Positions 46,199 to 57,677 of a stretch of DNA of 64,000 nt are shown here, in pieces. Source of the stretch: Zygnema cylindricum (taxonomy: Eukaryota > Streptophyta > Zygnematophyceae > Zygnematales > Zygnemataceae); assembly GCA_037447655.1 (NCBI GenBank), contig JBBHKE010000257.1, forward strand, positions 28,667 to 92,666. Reading direction: 5' to 3'. Numbering within the stretch: the stretch's first letter is position 1; every line of letters begins with the position of its first letter. The position numbers were made by a program, and so were the translations under genes. Under the pieces are notes generated by a model, which did not search any database, was not told the origin of the DNA, and was given only the letters and a program-made list of their open reading frames with translations.

Positions 46199-47006
46199 TA
46201 GTGTTGGGTATCGGGTAAATTCATATCGCAATAGTTTCGATACTCGATATATCGAGCATCGATCAAGCAGGCTTCTCGATATATCGTACCGAGACCAACA
46301 TAAATCATCGTGATATATATCGCGATATATAGTATTTTTTAAATATAATATTTTACATTTTAATATAATATGTTATTTTAGCGAAAAAATCAAATTGTCT
46401 GATACACCACGTACGACGTGATTTTCGTTCCGTGACTTCAAGGTAGACGCCGCAAAATGTAACCGACAAAAAAATACAAATTTTGTAAATCATATAATTA
46501 CTTATTTGGGGTATGGTTACATGAGGAGGTCTTTGTAATAGTAAAGACAGCAAAATTTCTCCATCGCGTATCTTCTGTAAACAAGTTTTTACATACGTAT
46601 TTTGATTTGAGTGGCTCCATGTAAGTTGACGATCAAATCTCTAAAATCGTCAAAGATTTGAGAATCGACCATTTTCATATGGAAATCCGTACTTCCGTAT
46701 TATGTACGTGTAATTGCGTATTATGTAAGTGTACCGCGTCAATGTACCTCAAAGATCTCTTTCACTCTGCGAACTATCAGGAAAAAACCTTATTTCTTCT
46801 CGGCAAAAAAATTACGCTCACCGTGTCCAAACGCACGTGACTTTGGAGAACTGTGAAAATTTTCATTTTTTTTTGAATGCTTCGATATATCGACGATATA
46901 TCGCGATATTTTGATTTTCGATATATCGAAGCGATATATCGATTATCGGGTACTTACATTTGATATATATCGAATATTGGCAAATGGTCCTCGATACCCA
47001 ACACTA
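46199..47006. mobile_element. hAT-like non-autonomous element, TAGTGTTGGGTATCG ends
   Basis: Left TAGTGTTGGGTATCGGG and right TCGATACCCAACACTA are inverses. Both subterminal regions carry arrays of CGATATATCG and ATATCGCGATATAT. About 808 bp. The flanks (left CACGGTA, right GTTATAAG) show no clear 8-bp duplication; both flanks are pieces of form A MITEs. Confidence 0.7.
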
Positions 47007-47110
47007 GTTATAAGCGTATAAAAATTATTAGTGTAAAGAAAAAATTAGCGTCATTCATTCTAATTTAGTGCCAAGAGACGTGGCAGATTATGGTCCACGT
47101 CTTTAAATAG
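47007..47110. mobile_element. Form A MITE, left part
   Basis: AAATTATTAGTGTAAAGAAA, then GAGACGTGGCAGATTATGG and CTTTAAATAGTGTAAG match the left half of the form A MITE. Similarity stops near 47112. Confidence 0.6.
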
Positions 47111-47439
47111 TGTAAGCTGTGCTATTCTCAATAACGTTTTTGCGATCAATACGTCAAAATAATTTACAATTTAATATTGGTTTACTAGGCTCAATTGTTT
47201 TTACAATTTAATATAGTGCCAGGGACAAAAATGGCGGTGAGGTTCGTTTGTCGAAGAAGCAAGTAGGTCTGGTCGATGGGGTATATTTGGCATGGTCGCC
47301 ACGTCAAATGCATTTTTTTACCAAAAATTACTTTCATTCGCCATTCACGTCAAATCCGTACTTTCCATTACTTGTACGACATCACTTCACGCGTGCACCA
47401 CTTCGGGCACATTGGTTACATTTATGGCTTGGAGACAGA

Positions 47440-47665
47440 AAAATTAGACCATTCATCGTTATTAGTGTTAACATTTTTTCTTTCCCTTAAAACATTTTTT
47501 CTCCGCGCATACTTGTCGGGCTATGGATCTGATGGTTGCAATTGAAAGGCATGATTTTTCACCTTCCTATTGGTGGTCTACGTTTGAAAATCCGACTAGT
47601 GTGTACGCTAAAAAGATGTTTTATTTGGACAAAAAATTATAATACTAATAGCGATACAAGGTGTT
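47440..47665. mobile_element. MITE, CACCG-type, form B
   Basis: ATTCATCGTTATTAGTGTTAA at the left and ACTAATAGCGATACAAGGTG at the right enclose TTTTTTCTCCGCGCATACTTG and its rough inverse CTAGTGTGTACGCTAAAAAG. Same plan as 34030-34225. Confidence 0.6.
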
Positions 47666-48263
47666 ACGTTTTGTTGTTATCCATATTGAAAAATAAACTT
47701 TAGTAGGTCTTAGGAATTTGAGTCTACGACTTAGAATATTTTTGGACCACCAACTATACAATATTAACTATATTTAGTGTGGATTTTTAGTATCTACTTG
47801 AATAGTTATCTTTGAGTTTATTAGTGTGTACGGCCGCCTATGAATGTAGACGTGAAACATTTCTCTCGGATTTTTAGGGTCTAGATATTGTTACTAGACA
47901 ATTTTGGTCCAAGTACTTAGATTTTTGTTAGTAGATATTTAGGTGAACCATGTACATACGTTTTAGATGTTTTCTAGATCTTTTAGATATTTTCTAGATC
48001 TTTTAAGTATTTAGTTCAATTAGGATTGATCAATTCAATACAGAATATACATTCTACACAGAGTTTAAGGAAATGAGAGAACTTAGTGCACTTTAAGGTG
48101 TTTTCTGTTCTATTGTCCTTATTTTGGCTGTGGTATATGTTTGTCTGGTTGTAAGACCTCTCTCACTTAAAGCTACATATCTTACAACTTAGATCTAGTC
48201 AAATAGGTATCTGTCTTTGGGTTTGCTTCTGCTGCCATGTCTGCTAATGGCTCAGTCCTTGCT
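47666..48263. other. No gene recognised
   Basis: AT-rich sequence with TTTTAGATATTTTCTAGATC repeats near 47970-48010, up to the left LTR. Nothing else supportable. Confidence 0.5.
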
Positions 48264-49656
48264 GTCATGCCGCATCTCGTCGGACACTTTTCTTGTTTAG
48301 ATTTAGGGTTTAAGACGGGCAGTCGCCACACTAATTGGTATTCGTGCGTTATTTGGGTATTGCAGGACCGTACTTATTTACATCGCCGTACGTGTCGATT
48401 GTACATATTTATTTTTCACGTAATTTCTGCCGACGAAGTTGACCGTACATACTTACATTCCACGCAATTCTCGCGATAACGTCCGTACTTCAATTTTCTG
48501 TCGCAGATTTTGGCGCGACGCGACAAATGATTCGAAGCACGTAATCCATGACATATGATTTCGGAATGTCGGTGACTCAACGTACGATTTCGAACATTAA
48601 TGATGCGACGTACGTTTTCAAATGTTGGTGACGCGACGTACGATTTCGAAACATTGGCGACGCAGCGTGCGATTTCGTAATGTTGGCGACGCACGCTGAT
48701 TGGTGTATTTTAAGTCGTGAACCCATGTAGGTTCACGCATTCACATGTAGTTAGGAAGGGTTTTAATCCGCGGATTGTGAATTCTGTAACGTAGGCATAT
48801 GGTTTTGGTCGCTTATTGGCCAGGACCCAAACTAGGCGCAGATTGTACAGTAAAATACTCTCACGCTATTGGTTAGTTAGAAATGTCAGAAATTAGTACT
48901 TTGGCTGTTTTGTTTGTACTTAGGCTATTGCTTTAGGTTTTCTACTCTCATAATTTGAGAGTACAGGAATTGATCGAAGAGGACTTACATTTTTTTGTTT
49001 TTTTCCCTTGTCTTTTTCCTTAGTCAAATTGTCACTGTTTTCCTGCAAGGCTTTTTCTGTCTTAGCTAGTTAAGCGCCTAGTCTTTCTATTTTCTCTATT
49101 ATACTTTCCTTGTAAGCCCTACAATTTAATTCACTCGGTTTCGGCCGGAGTCCGCACGGTTTCCCTTCAACAACCTCTTTTAGTGTGGATTTTGGCGACT
49201 CTTTCAGGCTATTTCTGGACCTTTGTGTATGCATTTTGTGAACTGGAGTTGGACTTGTTGTTGTCTAATTTCTGGTGCCTCGATTGGAGTTTGCTTGTGT
49301 TTGGTAGGATCCGGTTATCTCGGATTCTCAATAGCTTTCTATTGCTTGTTTTTGTTATCATTTTTCTGCGATTGGTTATTAGTGTATTGGAATCCGGTTA
49401 TCTCGGATTCGGTGCAGATTTTTAACGTTGCTTCTTGTATTTTTCTCGTGCCAGTTTCACTTATTATATCTCTTATTATTGGCTATTTTGTGGCTTACTG
49501 TTATAATTGTAAGCTTTGTTCGAATTCGGTTATTTCGAATTCTTTACAATTTGCTATTTATTGCATTCGGCTTCGGTTGCTATTTTTATTTATTTGCAAT
49601 CCTAGATCTAACTCCTGTAAGGAATACGCCCAGACCGTGGAGCCTAGTGGCTACCC
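48264..49656 (+). repeat. Left LTR of the gag-protease element
   Basis: Starts TGTCATGCCGCATCTCGTCG and ends GTGGAGCCTAGTGGCTACC. Contains GGTTATCTCGGATTC repeated about 80 bp apart. The start TGTCATGCC is a common plant gypsy LTR start. The end is uncertain by one or two bases because the copies differ (ACCCATC here, ACCAAGT at the right LTR). Confidence 0.8.
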
Positions 49657-51133
49657 ATCGGCTTAGTATTCCTGTACTCTCAAATTATCATTTTCCTCTC
49701 TCTTGTTTTGTGTTTGAAAAAAATCAAAAAAAATTGTAATATTTCATTTTCAGTTTTTGTTGAAAAGAAAAAAAAAATTATCTTTCATTTTCAGTTTTTG
49801 TTCTTGGTTTTGTCTTTTCCATTTCCAATCCAATTTACCTTTTATTTTCAGTTTTCATTCTCAGTTTGGCGTGAGAAATTTAAAAAGAAAAATATATAAA
49901 TACATTTTTTACTATATAAAATCTATCTTTCCATTTCTAAATTTTCTTTCACGTATTTTTAATCCGGTTTCTTCCTTTTGATCCGGTTTTATCTTTCCAT
50001 CGGTTTTAATCCCATCTCTTCTCCACTTGTAGTTTCTCTTTCAGTTTTTCCTTTGAAAGAAAAATTATAAAAATTGATATATAACTAAAATTTGTACCTT
50101 GAAAATACTTTTGTTTGTTTTTTCAATTTAGTTCTTTGGTGTTTTCCCTATATCTTATTTCTGTCCCCCACCTTGTTGCCACTCTATTTTAGGTTTTTTT
50201 AGGTCTAGATTTGTGGCAGATTTTAGGGTTTGGTTGTAGATTTTAGGGTTTGGTTGCAGATTGTAGGGTTAGTCTGCCGAGTTGGGTTTGGGATGCCGCT
50301 AACCTGATTCTAACTTGCTTTGTGACTTATAATATCTTTTCCGATACTTTTAGTCTTCCTTTCCCGGTCTCGAACCATACGGAGATCTCCGTGGCTTCAC
50401 ATTTTGGATTCGCTTTCAGTTTTGTTTCGTAATTTGCATTGTTAAGCCGTGGTGTTTCACACGATTACTTGGAAATTGTGTGGAGGCCCACGCGGTCCTG
50501 AGGACATTTGGAGAAGACTCTTTTTGGAGGAAACTTTAGGAGCGGATTGTGGAGCGGATTCACAGTTTGGCGCTCTACAAAGCCCCAGCTGCGGCGACCA
50601 GCTGCTGCTCACCTTTGATAATCACCAGATTGTTAAAGGTATTCTGTAAGTATTACGATGCCCTGTGGGCGCAAGAGCGTGTTAAGATAGTTGGTTGACC
50701 ATTTAGAGGGTTCGTGCGTGGATTGGGTTTTGTTGGACCCAATTGTATTGAGCACTTGCATTTCCCAACTTTCTTTGTTTGTAATCTGGCCGTGAGTGGC
50801 CTTCCGTTTGTCGTGATTGCCTGGAGTGGATTTTACAGCTTAGATCTGGCCGTTGGTGGCCTTGGATAGTTGTCTCTCTGTTTGTGTTGCTGTAGATCTG
50901 CACCTGTGGGTGCTTGGATAGCAATTTTTCTGCCTTTATAGATCTGGCCCTCCGGCCTTGCCCAGTTGTTTGCAGGGTAGAAGGTTTCGGTAACACGGTT
51001 TTTTGGCAGATCTGGTCATCGTGGCCTTGATAGTGACTTATTGGTTTGATTGTTGTGTGTGGCTTGGTTGCTCACTTGTTGCATTTCGTATAGATCGTAT
51101 TCATTATCTCGTCGTTGTTTCCCTCTTTGTTTT
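49657..51133 (+). other. Leader between left LTR and gag
   Basis: About 1.5 kb of T-rich then mixed sequence. It includes three tandem TTAGGGTTTGGTTG(C/T)AGAT repeats (about 50217-50272) and repeated GATCTGGCC(G/C)T...GTGGCCTTG words. No convincing frame. No clear tRNA primer site was identified next to the LTR. Confidence 0.5.
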
Positions 51134-53004
51134 ATGCCCACCGATTGGAACAATTTTAATTTCCGTTCAGGGTCTACTCGTAGTGGTGTAGCTTTTCGCC
51201 CATCACCTGTAGACCAAATCGATCTAGCAAGTATATCTAATTTTTCTATAACTTCGGTTCCGGTATCGAGAACATCCTCGGTCCGTTCCGGACTCACGTC
51301 AGTCTCTTCTTTGTCCTCCGTCTCCTCTACGCTATCTGTAGAGGAAACCAAAGACGAGGGTCTCGAGGGGTTCGACTCAGGTTCCCTCTCCTTTTGGTCT
51401 TCTCCTGATCTAATTTTTGTCCCACCGCCATACACACCGGTCAGTGACATGGCTTCCTCCTCGGAGGGCCCCATGAGCAAAATGCAATTCTGCTTTTCAG
51501 GGATGAAGGATACAATGTCTTTATCTCATTTCCGCATGTTGTATAATACCGAAATGCTCGATTTGGCATTTCGCTATCAAGATCGATTTGATCTTCGTGT
51601 AGCATTCTCTCTCCTTGGTCGGTACCTTAGAGGTTCCGCTCTCACCCTATATTCCCGCAAGTATAATAGTATACTCGCGATGACAGAATTTTCCCCTCCT
51701 TTCGCTGGCACACCAGAGGTCATAGGACAAGTGGATATCCCGTTTCAGGCCGCTTTTCCCGAGGTCCTAGATGCCCAAGGTCATGTCCTAGTTCCCGCTG
51801 TCCAGGAAATTCCTCGGCAATATGCTGTGGCTGCACGTGCTGCTGTCCCAACACGATTAGGGATGACGATTCCGTTGCGAGATCCCCTTTCGGTCATGTT
51901 TGATCTCTTAGAAGGAGAGTATCGAATGCAAAATCCAGATCAAGTGAAGGAACTGATGAACTTCGAACGTAAACCGGGTGAAACCGCCCCTGCTCTACGT
52001 GCCCGTATGGAGACGTTACGGGAAGCCTTACCGGACTTAATGTCCGATGCGGAAGCTGTCCAAAAATTTGTTGGACAGTTTCCTGATCACTCAAAACGAT
52101 TTATCCAAAGTCATCTTACGCAGACATACGGCTTGAAATTTACCTTTGACCAGGCCGCCCAATATGCGGTTGAATATGAGATGCAGTCCTGTTGGTGGGA
52201 AGCTCATGACCGATCGGAAGTTGCTTTCCCACTTCCCCCACCAAGCAACCCATGGCCCAACAATAGGCCTCCGAAAGTGCCTGCCATGGGAGCTCCACCG
52301 TTTAACCCTGGAAACAGATTATGTTTTCGTTGCGGGGAAATAGGGCATGAGGCTGGTATGTGTCCAGATAAGACGGCCACATGCACTCACTGTCAGCAGA
52401 TGGGACATTATGCCCATCGATGCCATATTAACAATCCAGAGTTCTCATATCAGAATCAAATCAAGAATGGGGGTATCCCCGCCCATTTCGCCAAGCCGGT
52501 CGCTCCGCCTAAGGAGACCGAGAAAGAATCTCCTCCTCCCAGAATTTCCCGTAGAGAGAGAGAAAAGTTAGAGCTGCAAGCTACTATGGTGGCTATGATG
52601 AAAGAACAGTTCGCAGCCTTCATGGCGGAAATGAAGCCGCAGTTTATAGGAATGGCCCGAACGGTCGTTCATATGCCGACGTTGGCCGGTCAAACACTTC
52701 GGGATTCTACCGTCCAACAACAAGCAGCCACGTTTGACCAAGGCTCGGCAGATCATAATCGAGTTGGAAAAGTAACAAATTCTCGAATTCCACTATCTTT
52801 CGAGAAAAAAACTCTCTCCCCTCTTCCGGAAACGGCTTCGGCTATTGTAGCGGAAGCACTTACAATCTTGGATAGTACAATCCAAGTTGCTCATCGCGTC
52901 AAGGAACGGTTCAGCATCCTATCTTCTATGATTGAGGACATGCCTCAGGTCTCTCCTACTTTGGGTGAGGTAACTGCAGCCGCCGCTTTACGCGCGTTGC
53001 AATT
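51134..53004 (+). CDS. Gag of the outer LTR retrotransposon (5' part of a gag-protease frame)
   Basis: The chosen start is ATG 51134 (MPTDWNNFNFRSG); an upstream in-frame ATG at 51050 would add a hydrophobic, unlikely N-terminus. Acidic/Ser-rich N-terminus, then a capsid-like domain (FRMLYNTEMLDLAFRYQD, RFDLRVAFSLLGRYLRGS) of the Retrotrans_gag kind, and two CCHC zinc knuckles at 52322-52363 (CFRCGEIGHEAGMC) and 52382-52423 (CTHCQQMGHYAHRC), both with C-X2-C-X4-H-X4-C spacing. After about 620 codons the frame is cut at 53004 by the Copia insertion; the same frame resumes at 59218 because insert plus target duplication is a multiple of three. Known role: virus-like particle formation and RNA packaging in the cytoplasm. 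Confidence 0.85.
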
Positions 53005-53895
53005 TGTTGAAAAGAGGTAATTAATAGTTCACTTCCCTATTTTAGTTTTGTTTTAAAGAAAGAGAGTGAGGATCAAAGGCGCGCCATGGCTGCCGCCATA
53101 TTTAGAAAGTGGCAGTTTTTGCAGATAAGGGTATTTTGGATAAAATGATGTCTAGGTCTAGATTTGAACCTGTGACCTCTAGACCCTTTATAGACTAACG
53201 CCTTAACCATTATGGCGTTACGAAACGATACACGTGACGGGTTTCATAAATATATAAACATTAACGAAACAGCTAATTAACAGCAGACTAACCAAAATGA
53301 GCAATTTCTGCATGTACGCGAATCTGAACCGTGTAAAATATGTTTTGATCGGACGGCCGGCATTAAAGCCGCCACGCGAAGTGAGCTTTTCGGCGGCATA
53401 CGGATATAGCGTCACGCGGTGCCACGTGGCGCCACATTATTTGATACCGGAGAAGATGGGAGGAGGAACCATGGCTTCCGATATGACAGGTGTCACCTTG
53501 TAGACCTTGTCGTACAATAGTTGTACAATAAGTACATCGCCCATTGTACCTTCTTGTACTTTATAGTGTTCCTATTGGACTAGGGTTTAATAGTAGGTAG
53601 TCGTGAGTAGGCAGACCGAGACTTAGTAATATTTAGGTACCTCTCTCTCTAAGAGAGCTTGTAACTATAAAGGTCATCTTTGACCAGCCATAACTTACTG
53701 CTCGGGTGAGCAAATTCAGTGATTCTTTTTGCGTTTGACTCAGGGGAGTCTTGTCCTCACAAGGGTGAGAGTGGTCAGAATATTTGTGTGCCTGGGAGGC
53801 GCTTATTCAGCGGGAAAGTAGAAGGGGCAAATATTATCCTAGAGGCTTTACATAGGCTGCTCATTCTGTGGGTCAATGGAGACCACAGAATTTCA
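53005..53895 (+). repeat. Left LTR of the Copia element
   Basis: Starts TGTTGAAAAGAGGTAATTAA and ends GAGACCACAGAATTTCA. It contains a tRNA-like stretch on the minus strand (53158-53222). The gag ATG at 53876 lies in its last 20 bases. Confidence 0.95.
53158..53222 (-). other. tRNA-like sequence within the Copia left LTR
   Basis: The minus strand reads CGCCATAATGGTTAAGGCG, a 4-bp D-stem with a tRNA-like D-loop (A box), then about 25 nt later ACAGGTTCAAATCTAG with a good B box (GGTTCAAATCT). The anticodon stem is imperfect and the acceptor stem is missing, so it is not a functional tRNA. Repeated at 58478-58542. Confidence 0.4.
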
Positions 53896-54897
53896 GGTTA
53901 TGGGCCCACCCTCTAGGGTGCCCATATTTGATGGATCAGACTTTCTTTATTGGGAAATGATGATGGAGGGAGAACTATTTGAGAAGCATTTATGGGGCAT
54001 AGTGTCTGGACAAATTCGATGCCCACCTCCACCTGGGTTTGGAGGGACACGTTTTTCTGGCACCTCCGCCTCTACAGTTGGTAGAACAGCTGCCACCATC
54101 ACCGAGGATGAAGATGAGGAAGGAGAAGAGATTGTCATGGAAGGAGAAAAGGAAAGAGTTGCAACTCAAGTAACACCATTGCCGAAGGCGATACCGGCAG
54201 CAGCACCACCAGCAACAACGACAAGGGTTCAGACCGAAAGATCAGAGTATGAAAAGTGGAACTACAAAGACAAGGTTGCTAAGCTCTTAATTCTTAAAAG
54301 TGTAGCAAAGGGCATTGCATTCCCCTTATGCATGTCAAATCTTCATCTCAGATTTGGATATCACTAGTTAACAAATATAAGAGTGGATCATTGCAGCAAC
54401 AACAGTTGGCCGAAAATAAGATTGCAGCTTATACTTATAAAGGAGGAAGTATGAATAATTATTGCAATGATTTAGGAGCATTATTTGGAGAGTTAGAGAG
54501 TGCAGGTAACTCATGGTCCGAGAGACAAAGAGTGAACACATTAATGATGAAACTACTTGAAGAGTATGAGAATATCATTAACCGATTGCAGGACATGGGA
54601 GATAGCAATTGGAATTGGGATGACACAGTGGGAATGATTTTAGTGAAAGAAAGCACCATAGAGCTTAGGAGAGGGAGTCCAAGTGTTCAAGCATTGTCTG
54701 CAGGAGCTGATTGGCGGAAGCGTGATGAGGAGAGAGGGAAAGATCAATATCAAAACTTTGGTGGAAGAGGAGAAGGAGGTGGCAGATTTGATAGACAGGG
54801 GAGAGGAACTTCTTGAGGAGGATTATGTCACTTCTGCAAGAAACCGGGACACTATATCGCAGATTGTGTCAAACTTTCAGATCTTTGACTGAAAGAT
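53876..54897 (+). pseudogene. Copia gag, frameshifted
   Basis: Starts METTEFQVMGPPSRVPIFDG, the usual Copia opening (P.FdG..y..W). It runs to about 54340 and continues in another frame as SQIWISLVNKYKSGSLQQQQ and GGSMNNYCNDLGALFGEL, i.e. the UBN2-type gag domain. A TGA at 54814-54816 comes just before the zinc knuckle CHFCKKPGHYIADC (54826-54867, C-X2-C-X4-H-X4-C), and another TGA lies at 54886-54888. An acidic Pro/Ala/Thr-rich insert (about 54090-54240) is unusual for this domain. Confidence 0.85.
53896..53910 (+). promoter_or_regulatory. Primer-binding site for half initiator tRNA-Met
   Basis: GGTTATGGGCCCACC directly follows the left LTR. It is complementary over 15 nt to the anticodon arm of plant initiator tRNA-Met (GGUGGGCCCAUAACC, from memory of that tRNA), not to a tRNA 3' end. 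The Drosophila copia element is the known precedent for priming by a cleaved half tRNA. The site contains an ATG in frame with gag. Confidence 0.85.
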
Positions 54898-54963
54898 GGT
54901 CAAGGAACCTCAAAGGATGGAGGAAAGAAAAAGGCTTTCCTGACTCAAGTTCATGATGATGAA

Positions 54964-55500
54964 GTGGAAGGAAAAACTGAAAAAGAAGAGGAGCTTGAGG
55001 AGCTTATTCTTAATCAGAAAAACACTGAAAAACATGTCGACATTCCACGGAGACAAAAGTGTGCTTTCGGAGGTAAGAGGGATCCACCTGAGGATGGGTG
55101 GATCATAGACTCAGGGGCTTCAATGCATATGTGCAAAGATAAGCGGTGGTTCACTAAACCGAGAAAGATCCCAACAGTTGAGATAAAGTACGGAGATGGT
55201 AGAGTAGAAACCAGAAGTCTTGTTGGAACTGTTGACTTAAAGGTTCTAGTTGATGGAAAGGCCTCAATTGTAACACTCTCAGACGTTCTTTACATTCCAC
55301 AACTTAGCAAGACCTTAGTCTCAACAGCTGTCCTAGATGAAAAGGAGTTTGAAACAGGAACTAGGAAAGGAATCTTCACAGCAAGCTTTGATAATGAGGT
55401 TAATTTCATAGCTGAGAAGGGCAGTCAAGGAATGTTCAGAATTGTTCTTTGCAATGAAAAGAGTGTTCTCTACTCGTGTGCAAGTGAGATGATGCTTTAG
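54964..55500 (+). pseudogene. Copia aspartic protease region
   Basis: In the same frame as the zinc knuckle. WIIDSGASMHMCKD contains the DSGAS active site of Copia proteases, followed by LSDVLYIPQLSKTLVS (the VLYVP..L..NLlS block). The frame is closed by a TAG at 55498-55500, just before the integrase zinc region, in place of the W or L codon usually found there. Confidence 0.85.
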
Positions 55501-56310
55501 CATAAAAGGTTGGGGCATGTGCATCTAGATAGATTAAAGAAAATGAAGAAAAAGGGAATAGTGGTGGGTATTACTTTTGAGGATGATGAGACCTTTGTTG
55601 ATTATAGTGGATGTGCCCAAGGGAAGATTCATAGACTTCCATTTCCAAAGGCAACCACATTTAGGAGAGAGAAAGTATTAGATCTAGTTCACATTGATGT
55701 TTGGGGACTTGCTAGGTATGCTTCACATGGGGGGAAGAGATGGATGTTAACTATCACAGATGATAGGTCTAAATACACGAAGGTATACTTTCTCAGACAT
55801 AAGTCAGAGGTATTAAGATGTTTCAAAGAGTATAAAGTATGGAGTGAAAAGCTACATGAAACCTCAATAAAAGAGATAAGAAGTGATAATGGGAAAGAAT
55901 ACACCTCAAGGGATTTTGAAGAATATCTTAAAGAAGAAGGAATTCATCATGAGAAAACTGTTCCCTATAATCCGGAACAAAATGGGGTAGCAGAAAGAGT
56001 GAATAGAACTTTAGGAGATATGTCCAGAAGTATGTTAAGTGATAAGAGGATAGGGCTGCAGTTTTGGGCTGAGTCTATGAACTATGCTAATTTCATCAAA
56101 AATAGAGTCCTAACTTCAGCAAATAAGGAGGAAACTCCGTATGAGAGGTGGACAGGAAGAAAGCCTGATTTGTCTAGTTTGAGAGTGTTCGGAAGTCAAG
56201 TCTACAGTTTGGATTCCGATAAGACTAAATGGAAGTTAGAGGGAAGAGGGAAACCAGGATATCTTGTAGGATATGATGAGAGCACAAAAGGATCCGAGTG
56301 TATGACTTGA
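55501..56310 (+). pseudogene. Copia integrase
   Basis: HKRLGHVHLDRLKKM opens the HHCC zinc domain. The first Cys of the pair is replaced (DYSGCAQGK, Tyr where C-X2-C needs Cys). The catalytic triad is intact: D in LVHIDVWG, D in RSDNGKEY, E in NPEQNGVAERVNRT. The C-terminal GKRK-like KPGYLVGYDE segment follows, then the frame ends (TGA 56308-56310) and continues in another frame at about 56298. Confidence 0.85.
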
Positions 56311-57677
56311 AAAAGAGAGATATAATTCTGGTAAAACACATAGTGGTGATGAATGAAGAGAAGTCCATTGATCCATTCAAATATAATAGGGAAGTCAAAA
56401 TCAGATTTGAAACGGATCAGTTTTCTATTTTTGACTTTGAAAATGAAGACAAGGAAGAGGGAGAAAAAGAAAAATCTGCAGATCTACCAAAGGAGAAGGA
56501 GGAAAGGACAACACCCGAGGCAACGCCACAATACGAAGTGATACCGATGAGGAACTTGATGAGACACCAGAATTGGAAGATATGGGAGCTGAAAAATCTC
56601 CCAAATCGAAACCCAAGGATGCCTTCCATACCGGCGTCCGATTTTGAAAGGGGAAGAAGAAGTAGTAAACGACTTCAAGAAAGACAAGTAAATAATCAAC
56701 TCACAAAGATGTCTCACCCACATGAACCTCAAACATACTTAGAGGCCATAAACACTCCAAAAAGTAGCCAGTGGATCACAACTATAAATGAAAAAATGGC
56801 CTCTATCACGGAAGCCAATACATGGGAGTTGGTAGATTGTCCACCGGACCGAAAACCGATCGGATATAAGTGGGTGTTTAAACTTAAATTAAACCCGGAT
56901 AATACCATTAAGAGGTACAAAGCTAGGTTAGTTGCAAAAGGTTATACTCAGAAAGAGGGGATAAACTACGAAGAAACCTTTGCACCTGTAGTCAGATTTC
57001 CTTATGTTAGAATCCTTTTAAGTATAGCCCCAGCGGAGGATATGGAAATCCACCAAGTGGATATTAAAACGGCCTTTTTGCACGGAGAGTTGGAAGAAGA
57101 AATTTACATGAGGCAACCAAAAGGATTCGTGGAAAGTGGGGAAGAAAACAAAGTTTGCAAACTGATAAAATCACTCTATTGGCTTAAGCAAGCCCCGCGA
57201 CAGTGGAATATAAAGCTCGACGAATTTCTGACTGGTTTGGGGTATATCAGAATTAGTTTATATCACTCTATATATTTATTTGAGGATGAGAATGGAGTGA
57301 TATTTATTGCTATTTATGTGGATGATTTGTTGGTCTTAAGCAAGTCTTTAGATAAAATTAACAAACTAAAACGGAATCTTAGAAGCAGTTTTGATATGAA
57401 AGATCTTGGCGAAGCAAAGTACATTTTGGGAATTCAGATGGAGAGAGATAGACGGAATAGAATTATAAGACTCATTCAAAAAGAAGCAATCGGTAATATG
57501 CTAGAAAAATTTCAAATGGAGAAAGCAAACGAATGTACTACTCCCATGGATTTGAAGAAAGTGAGTGAGGGGAGTGAAGAGGGAGGAATATTGATCATTA
57601 ATCATCAGATGGATGAGATAGAAAAAAAAATTATGGAAAATATCCCTTATCGGCAGATTGTAGGCAGTTTAATTTAA
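56298..57677 (+). pseudogene. Copia reverse transcriptase
   Basis: NTWELVDCPPDRKPIGYKWV, then YKARLVAKGYTQKEGINYEE, TFAPVVR, QVDIKTAFLHGELEEEIYM, SLYWLKQAPRQW and IAIYVDDLLVL with the YVDD catalytic box (about 57315-57326). This is a standard Copia RT. The usual Y.G.kQ and D.SLF box is changed (ISLYHSIYLF). A TAA at 57675-57677 separates it from RNase H in the same frame. Confidence 0.9.
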
